Assembly (NCBI GenBank): GCA_038562555.1
Contig: JBCFBK010000032.1
Span: 1 to 64,000 of the forward strand
DNA length: 64,000 bases
Reading direction: 5' to 3'
Source of the DNA: JBCFBK01 sp038562555
Lineage (GTDB): Bacteria; Bacteroidota; Bacteroidia; Bacteroidales; Prolixibacteraceae
Part shown: positions 1 to 7,547 of the stretch, one piece after another
How positions within the stretch are numbered: position 1 is the first letter of the stretch
Layout: every line of letters starts with the position of its first letter
Program-made: the position numbers and the translations under genes
Notes under the pieces: generated by a model
Told to the model about the DNA's origin: nothing
What the model saw: the letters and a program-made list of their open reading frames with translations, nothing else
The model's database searches: none

Positions 1-128
1 GTACCCGCCGATATCGCAATAAATGATATCAGCATAAATAGTCCGGTCAGTTTCATCATTCTCCAAATTTTTTTTAAAAGGGCGTTACCAATCCACACCC
101 CTTTTTGGTGTAAATCATCTTTTTTCAT
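1..128 (-). CDS. SusC-like TonB-dependent receptor, N-terminal fragment (cut by window edge)
   Basis: Only the first 42 codons are inside the window. Reading the minus strand from the ATG at 128-126 gives a charged pre-sequence containing KGVWIG, then MMKLTGLFMLISFIAISAG, which is a signal-peptide core. This layout of a 20-25 residue pre-extension before the hydrophobic signal is the same as in the two complete SusC genes at 4121 and 17529. It lies directly downstream of a FecR gene on the same strand, the standard place for a SusC receptor with an STN signalling domain. Family members are outer-membrane TonB-dependent channels that import oligosaccharides with a SusD lipoprotein. The STN, plug and barrel domains are outside the window, so the identification rests on the N-terminus and context. 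An internal start at 59 is possible but would lose the conserved pre-extension. Confidence 0.75.
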   Translation of the reverse strand, partial: MKKDDLHQKGVWIGNALLKKIWRMMKLTGLFMLISFIAISAG

Positions 129-173
129 AAATTTGAACTGTTTTAAAAATTATTTTTATTACGAATTGTTACA

Positions 174-204
174 GGAAACAGCCAATCGCGAGTTGGCTGT
201 TTCC
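174..204 (-). promoter_or_regulatory. stem-loop in FecR-SusC spacer (12-bp stem, 7-nt loop)
   Basis: The arms 174-185 and 193-204 are perfectly complementary, with a 7-nt loop at 186-192. The hairpin lies 33 nt after the FecR stop and 45 nt before the SusC ATG. No T-run follows it on the minus strand, so it does not look like an intrinsic terminator. A 12-codon mini-ORF (ATG at 207-205, TAA at 171-169, peptide MGNSQLAIGCFL) spans the whole hairpin. Similar hairpins occupy the same position in the other two sigma/FecR/SusC modules of the window. Confidence 0.6.
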
Positions 205-236
205 CATTTTAGAAAGGTTGGTTGCTTACATAGGCA

Positions 237-1229
237 TTATTCTTTTTTAGTTAGTGTAATTTTATCATCCCCTTTTTTGTAGTTGATCCCGATGGTCTCG
301 TCAATAATTTCAAACAAACGTTCCAGCGATTCCCCTTTTTTCAGCCTTAGGGTTAAAAAGTCGCTCTCAAATTGCTTGACAGGGTAAATGATATCGACAT
401 TAAACCAACGTTCTGTGTTTTTAATGACTTCATGAAACGGGGTATTGTCGAAAACCAATTGCTTATCGATCCAGGCTCCCACAACCTCCTGGTCGAAGTT
501 CTTCTTGCTGATGTTGTCTGTTTCTTTGCTGAAAACCAGTGATTGACCAGGGGTTAGTATTTGTCGTTCAGTATGTCCTTCGGTATGATTTATTCCGACG
601 TCCACCTTTCCGTCAAATAAAGACGTCTGAACCGTTGCCTCATCGTCATAGCCCCTCACATTAAAAGCAGTTCCCAATGCCCTCACTTCCATATTCCGGA
701 TCTGAACAATAAAGGGTTTTGCTGCATTTTTTTTTACATTGAAGAAGGCTTCGCCGTTAACGGTCAGTTTCCTGTTTTTTTTGCCATACGATGCGTTGTA
801 GGTGATCCGGGTGTCGACGTTTAACCAGGCGGAACTGCCGTCGGGCAGGGTGATATTCGTTTGTTCACCCTTGTTGGTGGACAAGGTAAAATAGTCTTCC
901 GGTGCGAAAAAATGTTGGTAAGATACCCACGACGCATATACCAACAGAGGTAAAACTAATATTGCCGCGTATTTTTGGATGATTAAAAGAGTCTGCCTGA
1001 ACGGGGATGCAGTCGCTCCGCGTTTTTCAATTTCTTGCCAAATGGTTTCCACTTTTAATTTGATGTCAGAAGAAGAACTTTCAGGGATCTCATCCAGATA
1101 CGCATTAAGTTCGTTTGAATTTCCGGGATTCCTTAAAAAATCTCTGATATCAGATAATTCCTGCTTATCTAAAGAGCGTTTCTGATAGAGCAGCTCAATC
1201 ACTTTTTTAACCGATGTTTTTTCATCCAT
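237..1229 (-). CDS. FecR family anti-sigma factor
   Basis: A 330-residue inner-membrane anti-sigma factor that should hold the ECF sigma factor encoded just upstream (1343-1927) and release it when the outer-membrane SusC receptor binds substrate. A cytoplasmic N-terminal part of about 80 residues is followed by one membrane segment at about 82-104 and a periplasmic FecR domain from about 112 with the signature LPDGSSAWLN near residue 128. The last 75 residues match the DUF4974 domain of Bacteroidota FecR proteins, which contacts the STN domain of the receptor. Length is normal for the family. The order sigma, FecR, SusC on the minus strand forms one regulatory unit. Which glycan it senses cannot be told because the SusC body is outside the window. 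Confidence 0.93.
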   Translation of the reverse strand: MDEKTSVKKVIELLYQKRSLDKQELSDIRDFLRNPGNSNELNAYLDEIPESSSSDIKLKVETIWQEIEKRGATASPFRQTLLIIQKYAAILVLPLLVYASWVSYQHFFAPEDYFTLSTNKGEQTNITLPDGSSAWLNVDTRITYNASYGKKNRKLTVNGEAFFNVKKNAAKPFIVQIRNMEVRALGTAFNVRGYDDEATVQTSLFDGKVDVGINHTEGHTERQILTPGQSLVFSKETDNISKKNFDQEVVGAWIDKQLVFDNTPFHEVIKNTERWFNVDIIYPVKQFESDFLTLRLKKGESLERLFEIIDETIGINYKKGDDKITLTKKE

Positions 1230-1342
1230 GTTTTCCTCCTTTCATGCTAACAATACCTAATACGGATTTAAAAATTATTTCCGTAATCGGGGTCAGGAAA
1301 TTTTTGAGAATTGTAATAGAGGCGGTACGATAATTGTCGGCG

Positions 1343-1927
1343 TCAGATGTCAAGAAAGAAAAAGACCAGATAAGCCAGGTATTGTTTAATGGCCTGAGCG
1401 ATTGCGCTATTGGCAGACCTCATCTGCATGTCTACAGTATTTTCGGAAATTTTAAGCAGGGCTGCTATTTCACGGTAGCTTTTTCCTTCCAGTTTTGAAA
1501 GTTTAAAGATTTCTCTCCTTCTTTCGGGTAGCTGACCGATCTTGTTCGATAAATAACGTTCAAATTCCCAATACTCCACATCATTTGTTGCAGCATTATC
1601 ATTTACGGCATAATCGGAGAGCAATGAGTCCAGATATTTTCTTTTGGAATAGAGTTTTCGGAGGTGATCGTAAATCTGGTTTTTTGCAACGGTAAATATC
1701 CAGGGTTTAAGCGTCTTATTTTCGTCGAGATTTTCCCTGTTGATCCAGAGGCTGATAAATACTTCCTGGACAATTCCCTCCGGATCTTCTTCTGAAGGCA
1801 GCGCTTTCCTGATAAACAGGTATAAGTAGTTTTTGTAATGCTCAAAAATGACTTCAAAGGCTTTCCTGTCGCCATTTTTTAGCTTCTTCACCCAGAGACT
1901 TTCATTATTTGTGAACGATGCCTTCAC
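1343..1927 (-). CDS. ECF RNA polymerase sigma factor (SusC/FecR-associated)
   Basis: A 194-residue group-IV sigma factor. Region 2 lies at about residues 20-90, with the DPEGIVQEVFISLW core that binds the polymerase and the -10 element. Region 4 lies at about 130-182, with QLPERRREIFKLSKLEGKSY followed by a helix-turn-helix (EIAALLKISENTVDMQM). The protein ends in a hydrophobic aromatic tail (YLAYLVFFFLDI), a trait shared by all three sigma factors in this window. It is transcribed away from a second sigma gene at 2263 and is followed by its FecR at 1229. Expected role: activates transcription of the downstream SusC locus when FecR is signalled. Confidence 0.93.
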   Translation of the reverse strand: MKASFTNNESLWVKKLKNGDRKAFEVIFEHYKNYLYLFIRKALPSEEDPEGIVQEVFISLWINRENLDENKTLKPWIFTVAKNQIYDHLRKLYSKRKYLDSLLSDYAVNDNAATNDVEYWEFERYLSNKIGQLPERRREIFKLSKLEGKSYREIAALLKISENTVDMQMRSANSAIAQAIKQYLAYLVFFFLDI

Positions 1928-2262
1928 AATAGAATGTTAGATTTTTAGATAAAAGATTAAAGACAGAAAATAACTTTATATCTGCGAATAAAACTCCGGA
2001 CCAATTTCCCCATAAAGCATATCCGACAAATGGAAAGGCCGAAAACAAAAACGAAATTACATCTTTTGAAATGGATTTTCAATATTTATTTCTGATTTGG
2101 AGGTGACTTTTACAAGGATCATGGATTTCCTGGTGTCTGATCGTTCGGCACTCCTTCGGTGCTCCTTCGCTGATCCTTGGGTTGGGTCGTATCAAATCAT
2201 TGCTTTCCATTTGCAAAAGAGCGAACGTATTTTTATATGTTTGTATCATCTAACGCTGATAC
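1928..2262. other. divergent intergenic region between two ECF sigma genes
   Basis: This 335-bp gap separates two divergently transcribed sigma genes. It holds the promoter of the right-hand sigma gene near 2210-2243. The segment 2147-2176 is a low-complexity stretch in which CTCCTTCG occurs twice, and GCAC/GTGC (2148-2151 and 2159-2162) can form a short stem with a 7-nt loop. No convincing -7 box for the left-hand gene and no open reading frame were found. Confidence 0.6.
2210..2243 (+). promoter_or_regulatory. Bacteroidota housekeeping-type promoter of the sigma gene at 2263
   Basis: TATGTTTG at 2236-2243 matches the Bacteroidota -7 consensus TAnnTTTG exactly. TTTG at 2210-2213 is a -33-like element with a 22-nt spacer, close to the usual 19-21. 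The ATG follows 20 nt after the box, giving a very short leader. This suggests that the sigma gene itself is transcribed by the primary sigma factor. Confidence 0.55.
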
Positions 2263-2844
2263 ATGAAAGATGAACTGAACCTTGAGAAAGTTTTGTCTGA
2301 ACTGGCTGATAGTCATCACCCGGCGCTGGAGGAACTGTTTAATTATTATTATCCCAGGCTGTATAATTTTTCCAGAGCTTTTTTAAAGCTTGAAGATGGC
2401 ATTGACGATATTCTCCAGGAAGTTTTTGTGAAAATTTGGAAGAACAGACAAAATATAACAACTACTGATACATTTAATTCCTATATCTTCACCATTACAA
2501 GAAACTTGTTGTTGAATGAGCTCAGGAGCCGGTTGAATGACCAGAAAATCAGGGATAAGATCCTTCAGTCGTCTGTTGCAAAGGAATACCTGTCGTTTGA
2601 AATAACTGAATTTGAAGAACTGGCACGGAAAGTTGAAATGCTGATTGAAGAACTGCCCGCAAGGCAAAGAGAAATTTTTAAATTAAGCCGCACAGAGGGC
2701 TTATCACATAAGGAAATCGCAGAGAAACTGAATATTACTGCAAAAACGGTGGAATATCATATTCGCCAGGCCATCACCTACATAAAAGGAAAACTCAAGG
2801 CTCTTGGATTAATCTCCCTCCTTTATTTTTATCTTTTTATATAA
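2263..2844 (+). CDS. ECF RNA polymerase sigma factor (SusC/FecR-associated)
   Basis: A 193-residue ECF sigma factor. Region 2 is at about residues 20-90 with DGIDDILQEVFVKIWKNR. Region 4 is at about 125-180 with ELPARQREIFKLSRTEGLSH and the helix-turn-helix EIAEKLNITAKTVEYHIRQA. The C-terminus is a hydrophobic tail (LISLLYFYLFI). The next gene is a FecR anti-sigma factor, then SusC, SusD and two glycosidases, so it most likely controls that glycan locus. It faces away from a second sigma gene of only moderate similarity. The start is set by the promoter 20 nt upstream. Confidence 0.93.
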   Translation: MKDELNLEKVLSELADSHHPALEELFNYYYPRLYNFSRAFLKLEDGIDDILQEVFVKIWKNRQNITTTDTFNSYIFTITRNLLLNELRSRLNDQKIRDKILQSSVAKEYLSFEITEFEELARKVEMLIEELPARQREIFKLSRTEGLSHKEIAEKLNITAKTVEYHIRQAITYIKGKLKALGLISLLYFYLFI

Positions 2845-2977
2845 GGCAGGAACAGGATTCCTCCTCCCATTGCACCTGAGGTTCACAGCTTCCGCAGGAA
2901 TAAAAAATGAAAAAATATAAAATTTTCTCATTTTTTACCAGGGATACCCCTCTCTGCCGTGTATTAGTGGTATTAGC

Positions 2978-3967
2978 ATGAACATTATGGAAAGGCTATT
3001 CAAAAAATATATTCACGCTGTTTTAACTCCCCGTGAATTCGATGAGTTCACTGAAACCATTAGGCAGGATAAAAATTCAACTTCTGTTTTTCGATGGATG
3101 AAGTCCGAGTGGGACCATTTCCTTCATGACCTTGATGCAGTGAAATCCAATCCGCTTTTGTTACAAAAAATCCAGAAGATCATTTTCACTGAAGAAGAAG
3201 CTGTCGCGAGAAGAAAACTGAGATTTTATTCAATTGCCTTGCGTGGGGCTGCGGCAATAGTTGTTGGACTCTTACTGTCGGGGGCCTGGCTTTATCAGCA
3301 AACAAAACAAGTGAATGAGGGGATTCAATTTCAAACAGTGCATATCCCTTTTGGTGCCCGTACTCAGTTCGAATTGCCCGACGGATCAATGGTGTGGCTG
3401 AATTCAGGTTCTAGTTTGACTTACTCCGGGAATTTTTCCAACCAGCGAAACGTGGAACTGCAGGGTGAAGCTTTTTTTGATGTCGTGAAAGCGAAGTCGC
3501 CTTTCGTGGTAAGCACCCCTTACGGGAATGTAAGTGTTTTGGGGACGGCATTCAATGTTCACGTATATCCGGATAATGACTTTGCCGTAACGTTGGAAAG
3601 AGGATCGGTAAGTTTGACAGATACCGGGGAAGGGCAGGAGCAGGTACTACTGCCTGGCGAACAGATACGGATCGAAAACGGAAGGTTCGTTAAAAGCAGG
3701 GTAGAAACACATTTGTTCACATCATGGAAGGAAGGAAAACTAATCTTTCAGCGGGAACCTTTTCCGGCGATGATGGACCGGCTTGAACGCTGGTATAATG
3801 TGGAAATTGCATATTCCGCCGGTGATTTTAAGGAATTGTGGTTTACCGGAACGATCAGGGATGAAACGTTGACCGAGGTGATGGAAATGGTTTGCAAGGC
3901 AGCCCCGGTAAACTACTCCTATAACAGCCAGGAACGGTTAATCAAAATAACGGCCCGGAATGAATAA
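2978..3967 (+). CDS. FecR family anti-sigma factor
   Basis: A 329-residue membrane anti-sigma factor for the sigma factor at 2263-2844. It has a cytoplasmic domain of about 80 residues, a membrane helix near 86-106 (LRGAAAIVVGLLLSGAWLY) and a periplasmic FecR domain with ELPDGSMVWLNSGSSLTY near residue 130. The C-terminal DUF4974 domain covers about 250-325. The region before it (2845-2977) holds no gene. An internal ATG three codons downstream is an alternative start. In the family, the periplasmic part senses the STN domain of the SusC partner, here the gene at 4121. Confidence 0.93.
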   Translation: MNIMERLFKKYIHAVLTPREFDEFTETIRQDKNSTSVFRWMKSEWDHFLHDLDAVKSNPLLLQKIQKIIFTEEEAVARRKLRFYSIALRGAAAIVVGLLLSGAWLYQQTKQVNEGIQFQTVHIPFGARTQFELPDGSMVWLNSGSSLTYSGNFSNQRNVELQGEAFFDVVKAKSPFVVSTPYGNVSVLGTAFNVHVYPDNDFAVTLERGSVSLTDTGEGQEQVLLPGEQIRIENGRFVKSRVETHLFTSWKEGKLIFQREPFPAMMDRLERWYNVEIAYSAGDFKELWFTGTIRDETLTEVMEMVCKAAPVNYSYNSQERLIKITARNE

Positions 3968-4041
3968 TTTATAACCTTAAACCAATAAAAATGAAGAAGT
4001 TTACGCCGACATAAATGAACCACATTCAGGATAGTAAAAAG

Positions 4042-4070
4042 AGAAGCAGGAACTAGCACTTCCCGCTTCT
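4042..4070 (+). promoter_or_regulatory. stem-loop in FecR-SusC spacer (10 bp, one mismatch, 7-nt loop)
   Basis: AGAAGC-A-GGAA (4042-4052) pairs with TTCC-C-GCTTCT (4060-4070), with one mismatch and a 7-nt loop at 4053-4059. A short T-run (4070-4073) follows, so partial termination is possible. Two tandem mini-ORFs precede it: ATG 3991 to TAA 4014 (MKKFTPT), then ATG 4015 to TAG 4056 (MNHIQDSKKRSRN), whose stop codon lies in the loop. It is 50 nt upstream of the SusC ATG. The arrangement resembles the spacers at 174-204 and 17444-17470. Confidence 0.55.
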
Positions 4071-4120
4071 TTTCTTCGATGATTTATTAACGAGTATCAA
4101 TAAACCAAACATTCAAAAGT

Positions 4121-7100
4121 ATGGAAAATAATCGAGGTTTTCATGGCCTCTGGCCATGTATTAATCAAATCTTTCTGAAAATGAAATTGACCATTTTTAT
4201 TGTTTTGTGCACGATCCTGGGAAGCTGGGCTTCCCAATCTTACTCACAGAACACACGAGTAACATTAAAAGTCAGTGACGTAAGAATTGAGGAATTTTTG
4301 AAGTTCATTGAAGATCAGAGCGAGTATCGCTTTTTCTACAGTGGAAAGATTGATGTGAATAAACGGATATCAGGGAATTTCGATAATGAGCAGATCGGTA
4401 ATATACTGGATGAAGCGCTGTCAGGAACCGGGATCCGGTACGAAATGAAAGGCCGGCAGATTATTCTGTCGTCCGCCAATGAATCGATTACGGGTCAGCA
4501 GCAACCGGTTGTGGTCAGAGGTAAAACAACAGACGCGGCCGGACTTCCTTTGCCCGGGGTTGCTATTGTGGTCAAAGGAACCACAAAGGGAACAACCACT
4601 GACGCATCGGGTAATTATTCCCTGAACGACCTGTCTCCGAACGATGTTTTGGTTTTTTCCTTTATTGGTATGAAAACACATGAAGTTTCCGTTGCCGGTA
4701 AAAATCAGATCAACGTTCAGTTACAGGAAGAAGCGGTAGGAATTGATGAAGTGGTTGCTATTGGTTATGGCACCATGAAGAAAAGTGACCTGACCGGATC
4801 ATCAGGTTCCGTAAAAAATGATGTTTTGGAGCAAAGGCCGGCGACAACTTTTAATCAGGCTTTGTCGGGGAAGGTTGCCGGTGTGAATATCGCCACGAAT
4901 TCAGGCCGTCCGGGCGGGCACACCACCATCCGGATCAGGGGTAATTCGTCGATCAGCGTCACGAACGATCCCTTGTATGTTGTTGATGGCGTGATCCTGA
5001 ATGTCAGCACGCTGACCAACGGAACGTCACCGATCGATTATTTAAATCCCAACGATATTGCGTCGGTTGAAGTCTTAAAGGATGCTTCAGCGACTGCTAT
5101 TTACGGCGCCAGGGGCGCCAACGGTGTGATACTGGTTACGACAAAGCGGGGAGAAGGAGCAGGCGCGGTGGTTCAGTATGACGCTAATTTCGGGATTGGC
5201 GTGCTTCCAAAGAAACTGGACGTATTGAATGCGGAAGAATTTCTGCGGAACGAAGAACTGGCTTATGAAAATGCTCAGAAATTTGATCCGGATGGCTGGC
5301 AGGCCGGATTGTATGCTGATCCCCGGCTGAAACGGACAGACTCCAGGCTCTTTGACGGTAACGGCAATCCGCTGTACGATACCGACTGGCAGGATGAAAC
5401 TATCCGGACGGCATTATCCCAAACCCATCAGATCATGGTTTCCAATTCAAAGGATGGCGACAGCTACGGCTTGTCGGTAGGCTACAGGGATGAAGAAGGA
5501 CTGATCGTTCATTCCTGGCTAAAAAGATATTCCGGCCGGTTTTTCATGGATAGTCAGGTTCGTGACTGGTTAAAGGTAGGAGGAAGCATTAACTATATTT
5601 ATCAGCGGGAAAGGCAAAGCGATTCAATGGGTGACGGAGGAATAACCGTAGGACGCCAAATGGTTGAGGCATTGCCGATACTTCCGGTTCACTTTGAAGA
5701 CGGTTCCTGGGCGGGAAACGCTGATTATCCGGGCATGGAAGGCGGAAATAACCCGGTGCATGTGGCGACCGACCGCAACCTCACTTTGGAAACGCAGACC
5801 ATGCTGGCCAATGTGTATGCCAACATTACCCTGATGCCGGGTCTGGAATTCCGCTCAGTGCTGGGTAGCAATATTATCAGTCAAAAAACAAACTATTACG
5901 GTGGACGGGAGTTGATTTGGATTTCCGCTCCAAACGGCTCCGCCTCCATATCCAATAACCGCAATAATTCATGGCAGTTTGAGAATTACCTGACTTACAA
6001 CAAGAAATTTAATGAAGATCATTCTTTTACAGGAATGCTGGGTATTTCATGGCAACATATCGATAATGCATTCTCATCTGCAGGAGCTACCGGCTTTGAG
6101 GATGATTTCTTTCAATATAATAATTTGGGAGTAGGAACTTCTCCTTCGGTGGGGTCAACAGTCAATGCTTATGGTTTGAATTCGTATTTCGGAAGGTTAA
6201 ACTATAACTACAAGGAAAAATTTCTGCTTACGGCAACCGGACGTCTCGACGGCTCCTCAAAGTTTGGTAAATCGAACCGGTACGCTTTTTTCCCTTCCTT
6301 TGCATTTGCCTGGCGTTTGTCGGAAGAGGATTTTGTAAAATCTGTTTCCGCCATTTCCAATCTGAAACTTCGGACCAGCTATGGCGTAACGGGGAATTCA
6401 GAGACCGGAGCTTATGCCGCACTTGGCGGACTGGGTAATTATACGGTTGTATTCGGAGGATCGAAGGCATCCGGTATCGGTATCTCGACACTGGCAAATC
6501 CGGATCTGCAGTGGGAAAAGACAGCACAGACCAATCTTGGTCTTGATCTGGGACTTCTCGACAACAAGATCAATCTGGAGGTCGATCTCTATTACAAAAA
6601 GACGACCGATATGCTTCTTGGAGCGCCGGTTCCGGCTTCCAGCGGGTACTCTTCCATTACAAAGAATATCGGGAGCATGGAAAATAAGGGATTCGAGATT
6701 TCATTGAACACCATCAATATGTCGACTGGTAAATTCTCATGGGAAACAACCTTCAACTTGTCATTCAATAAAAACGAGGTGCTTGCCCTGGGGGAGGGAA
6801 ATGATGACATTTTCCCCGGTCCCGACATTCTTTCATCCAGTAACAATATCATCCGTGTTGGTGAACCCGTCGGTTCCTTTTACGGATTTAAACGCCTTGG
6901 AACCTGGGGTACCGATGAAGCTGAAGCAGCAGCCGAATATGACCTGCTTCCCGGCGACTTAAAATTATGGGATAAGAATGATGACGGGCAGATTAATGAT
7001 GCTGACCGCATTATTATCGGGAAAGGGATACCCGATGGTTACGGAACCCTTTCCAATAGTTTCGGGTACAAAGGTTTCGATCTGGTTGTTGAGCTCCAGT

Positions 7101-7528
7101 ATATGTTCGGAAATGATGTGATGGACATATCAAAACATTCGGCCGAAGACCGGACAGGTATTGCAAACAGCTATAAAACGGTGCTGGACGCCTGGACGCC
7201 TGACAACCAAAATACGATGATTGCACAAATCAGACCAACGGGAGCCGGTTATACCACCAACATCGATTCCCATTTTGTAGAGGACGGCTCGTTTTTACGA
7301 GGGAAGAATATTTTGTTGGCTTATAATTTCCCTTCATCCCTTGTAAAACGGTTATCCCTGAAAAGCTTAAGACTATATGCCAGTGTGCAGAATTTCTTCG
7401 TGTTAACGAAATATTCGGGCTACGATCCCGAAGTTTCGGATGCCACCCAAACATTTGCCCAGGGCATAACCGTTTTCGGTTATCCAAAACCCCGGACTTT
7501 TACGATGGGATTGAGTGTAAATTTTTAA
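4121..7528 (+). CDS. SusC/RagA family TonB-dependent receptor with STN domain
   Basis: A 1135-residue outer-membrane channel that imports oligosaccharides with energy from TonB. A 20-residue pre-extension (containing GLWP) precedes the signal peptide at about 21-43, which ends in SYSQ. The STN (secretin/TonB N-terminal) signalling domain covers about 46-118 and is the part that talks to FecR. A carboxypeptidase-regulatory-like domain follows at about 130-203, with GLPLPGVAIVVKGTTKGT and DASGNYSL. The TonB-box region is near IDEVVAIGYG (208-217), the plug runs from about 220 to 340, and the 22-strand barrel ends in GLSVNF with a terminal Phe. The SusD partner starts 19 bp downstream. The STN domain and the upstream sigma/FecR pair indicate substrate-induced autoregulation. 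Length is typical. Confidence 0.96.
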   Translation: MENNRGFHGLWPCINQIFLKMKLTIFIVLCTILGSWASQSYSQNTRVTLKVSDVRIEEFLKFIEDQSEYRFFYSGKIDVNKRISGNFDNEQIGNILDEALSGTGIRYEMKGRQIILSSANESITGQQQPVVVRGKTTDAAGLPLPGVAIVVKGTTKGTTTDASGNYSLNDLSPNDVLVFSFIGMKTHEVSVAGKNQINVQLQEEAVGIDEVVAIGYGTMKKSDLTGSSGSVKNDVLEQRPATTFNQALSGKVAGVNIATNSGRPGGHTTIRIRGNSSISVTNDPLYVVDGVILNVSTLTNGTSPIDYLNPNDIASVEVLKDASATAIYGARGANGVILVTTKRGEGAGAVVQYDANFGIGVLPKKLDVLNAEEFLRNEELAYENAQKFDPDGWQAGLYADPRLKRTDSRLFDGNGNPLYDTDWQDETIRTALSQTHQIMVSNSKDGDSYGLSVGYRDEEGLIVHSWLKRYSGRFFMDSQVRDWLKVGGSINYIYQRERQSDSMGDGGITVGRQMVEALPILPVHFEDGSWAGNADYPGMEGGNNPVHVATDRNLTLETQTMLANVYANITLMPGLEFRSVLGSNIISQKTNYYGGRELIWISAPNGSASISNNRNNSWQFENYLTYNKKFNEDHSFTGMLGISWQHIDNAFSSAGATGFEDDFFQYNNLGVGTSPSVGSTVNAYGLNSYFGRLNYNYKEKFLLTATGRLDGSSKFGKSNRYAFFPSFAFAWRLSEEDFVKSVSAISNLKLRTSYGVTGNSETGAYAALGGLGNYTVVFGGSKASGIGISTLANPDLQWEKTAQTNLGLDLGLLDNKINLEVDLYYKKTTDMLLGAPVPASSGYSSITKNIGSMENKGFEISLNTINMSTGKFSWETTFNLSFNKNEVLALGEGNDDIFPGPDILSSSNNIIRVGEPVGSFYGFKRLGTWGTDEAEAAAEYDLLPGDLKLWDKNDDGQINDADRIIIGKGIPDGYGTLSNSFGYKGFDLVVELQYMFGNDVMDISKHSAEDRTGIANSYKTVLDAWTPDNQNTMIAQIRPTGAGYTTNIDSHFVEDGSFLRGKNILLAYNFPSSLVKRLSLKSLRLYASVQNFFVLTKYSGYDPEVSDATQTFAQGITVFGYPKPRTFTMGLSVNF

Positions 7529-7547
7529 CTTTAAAAACTGAATACGA

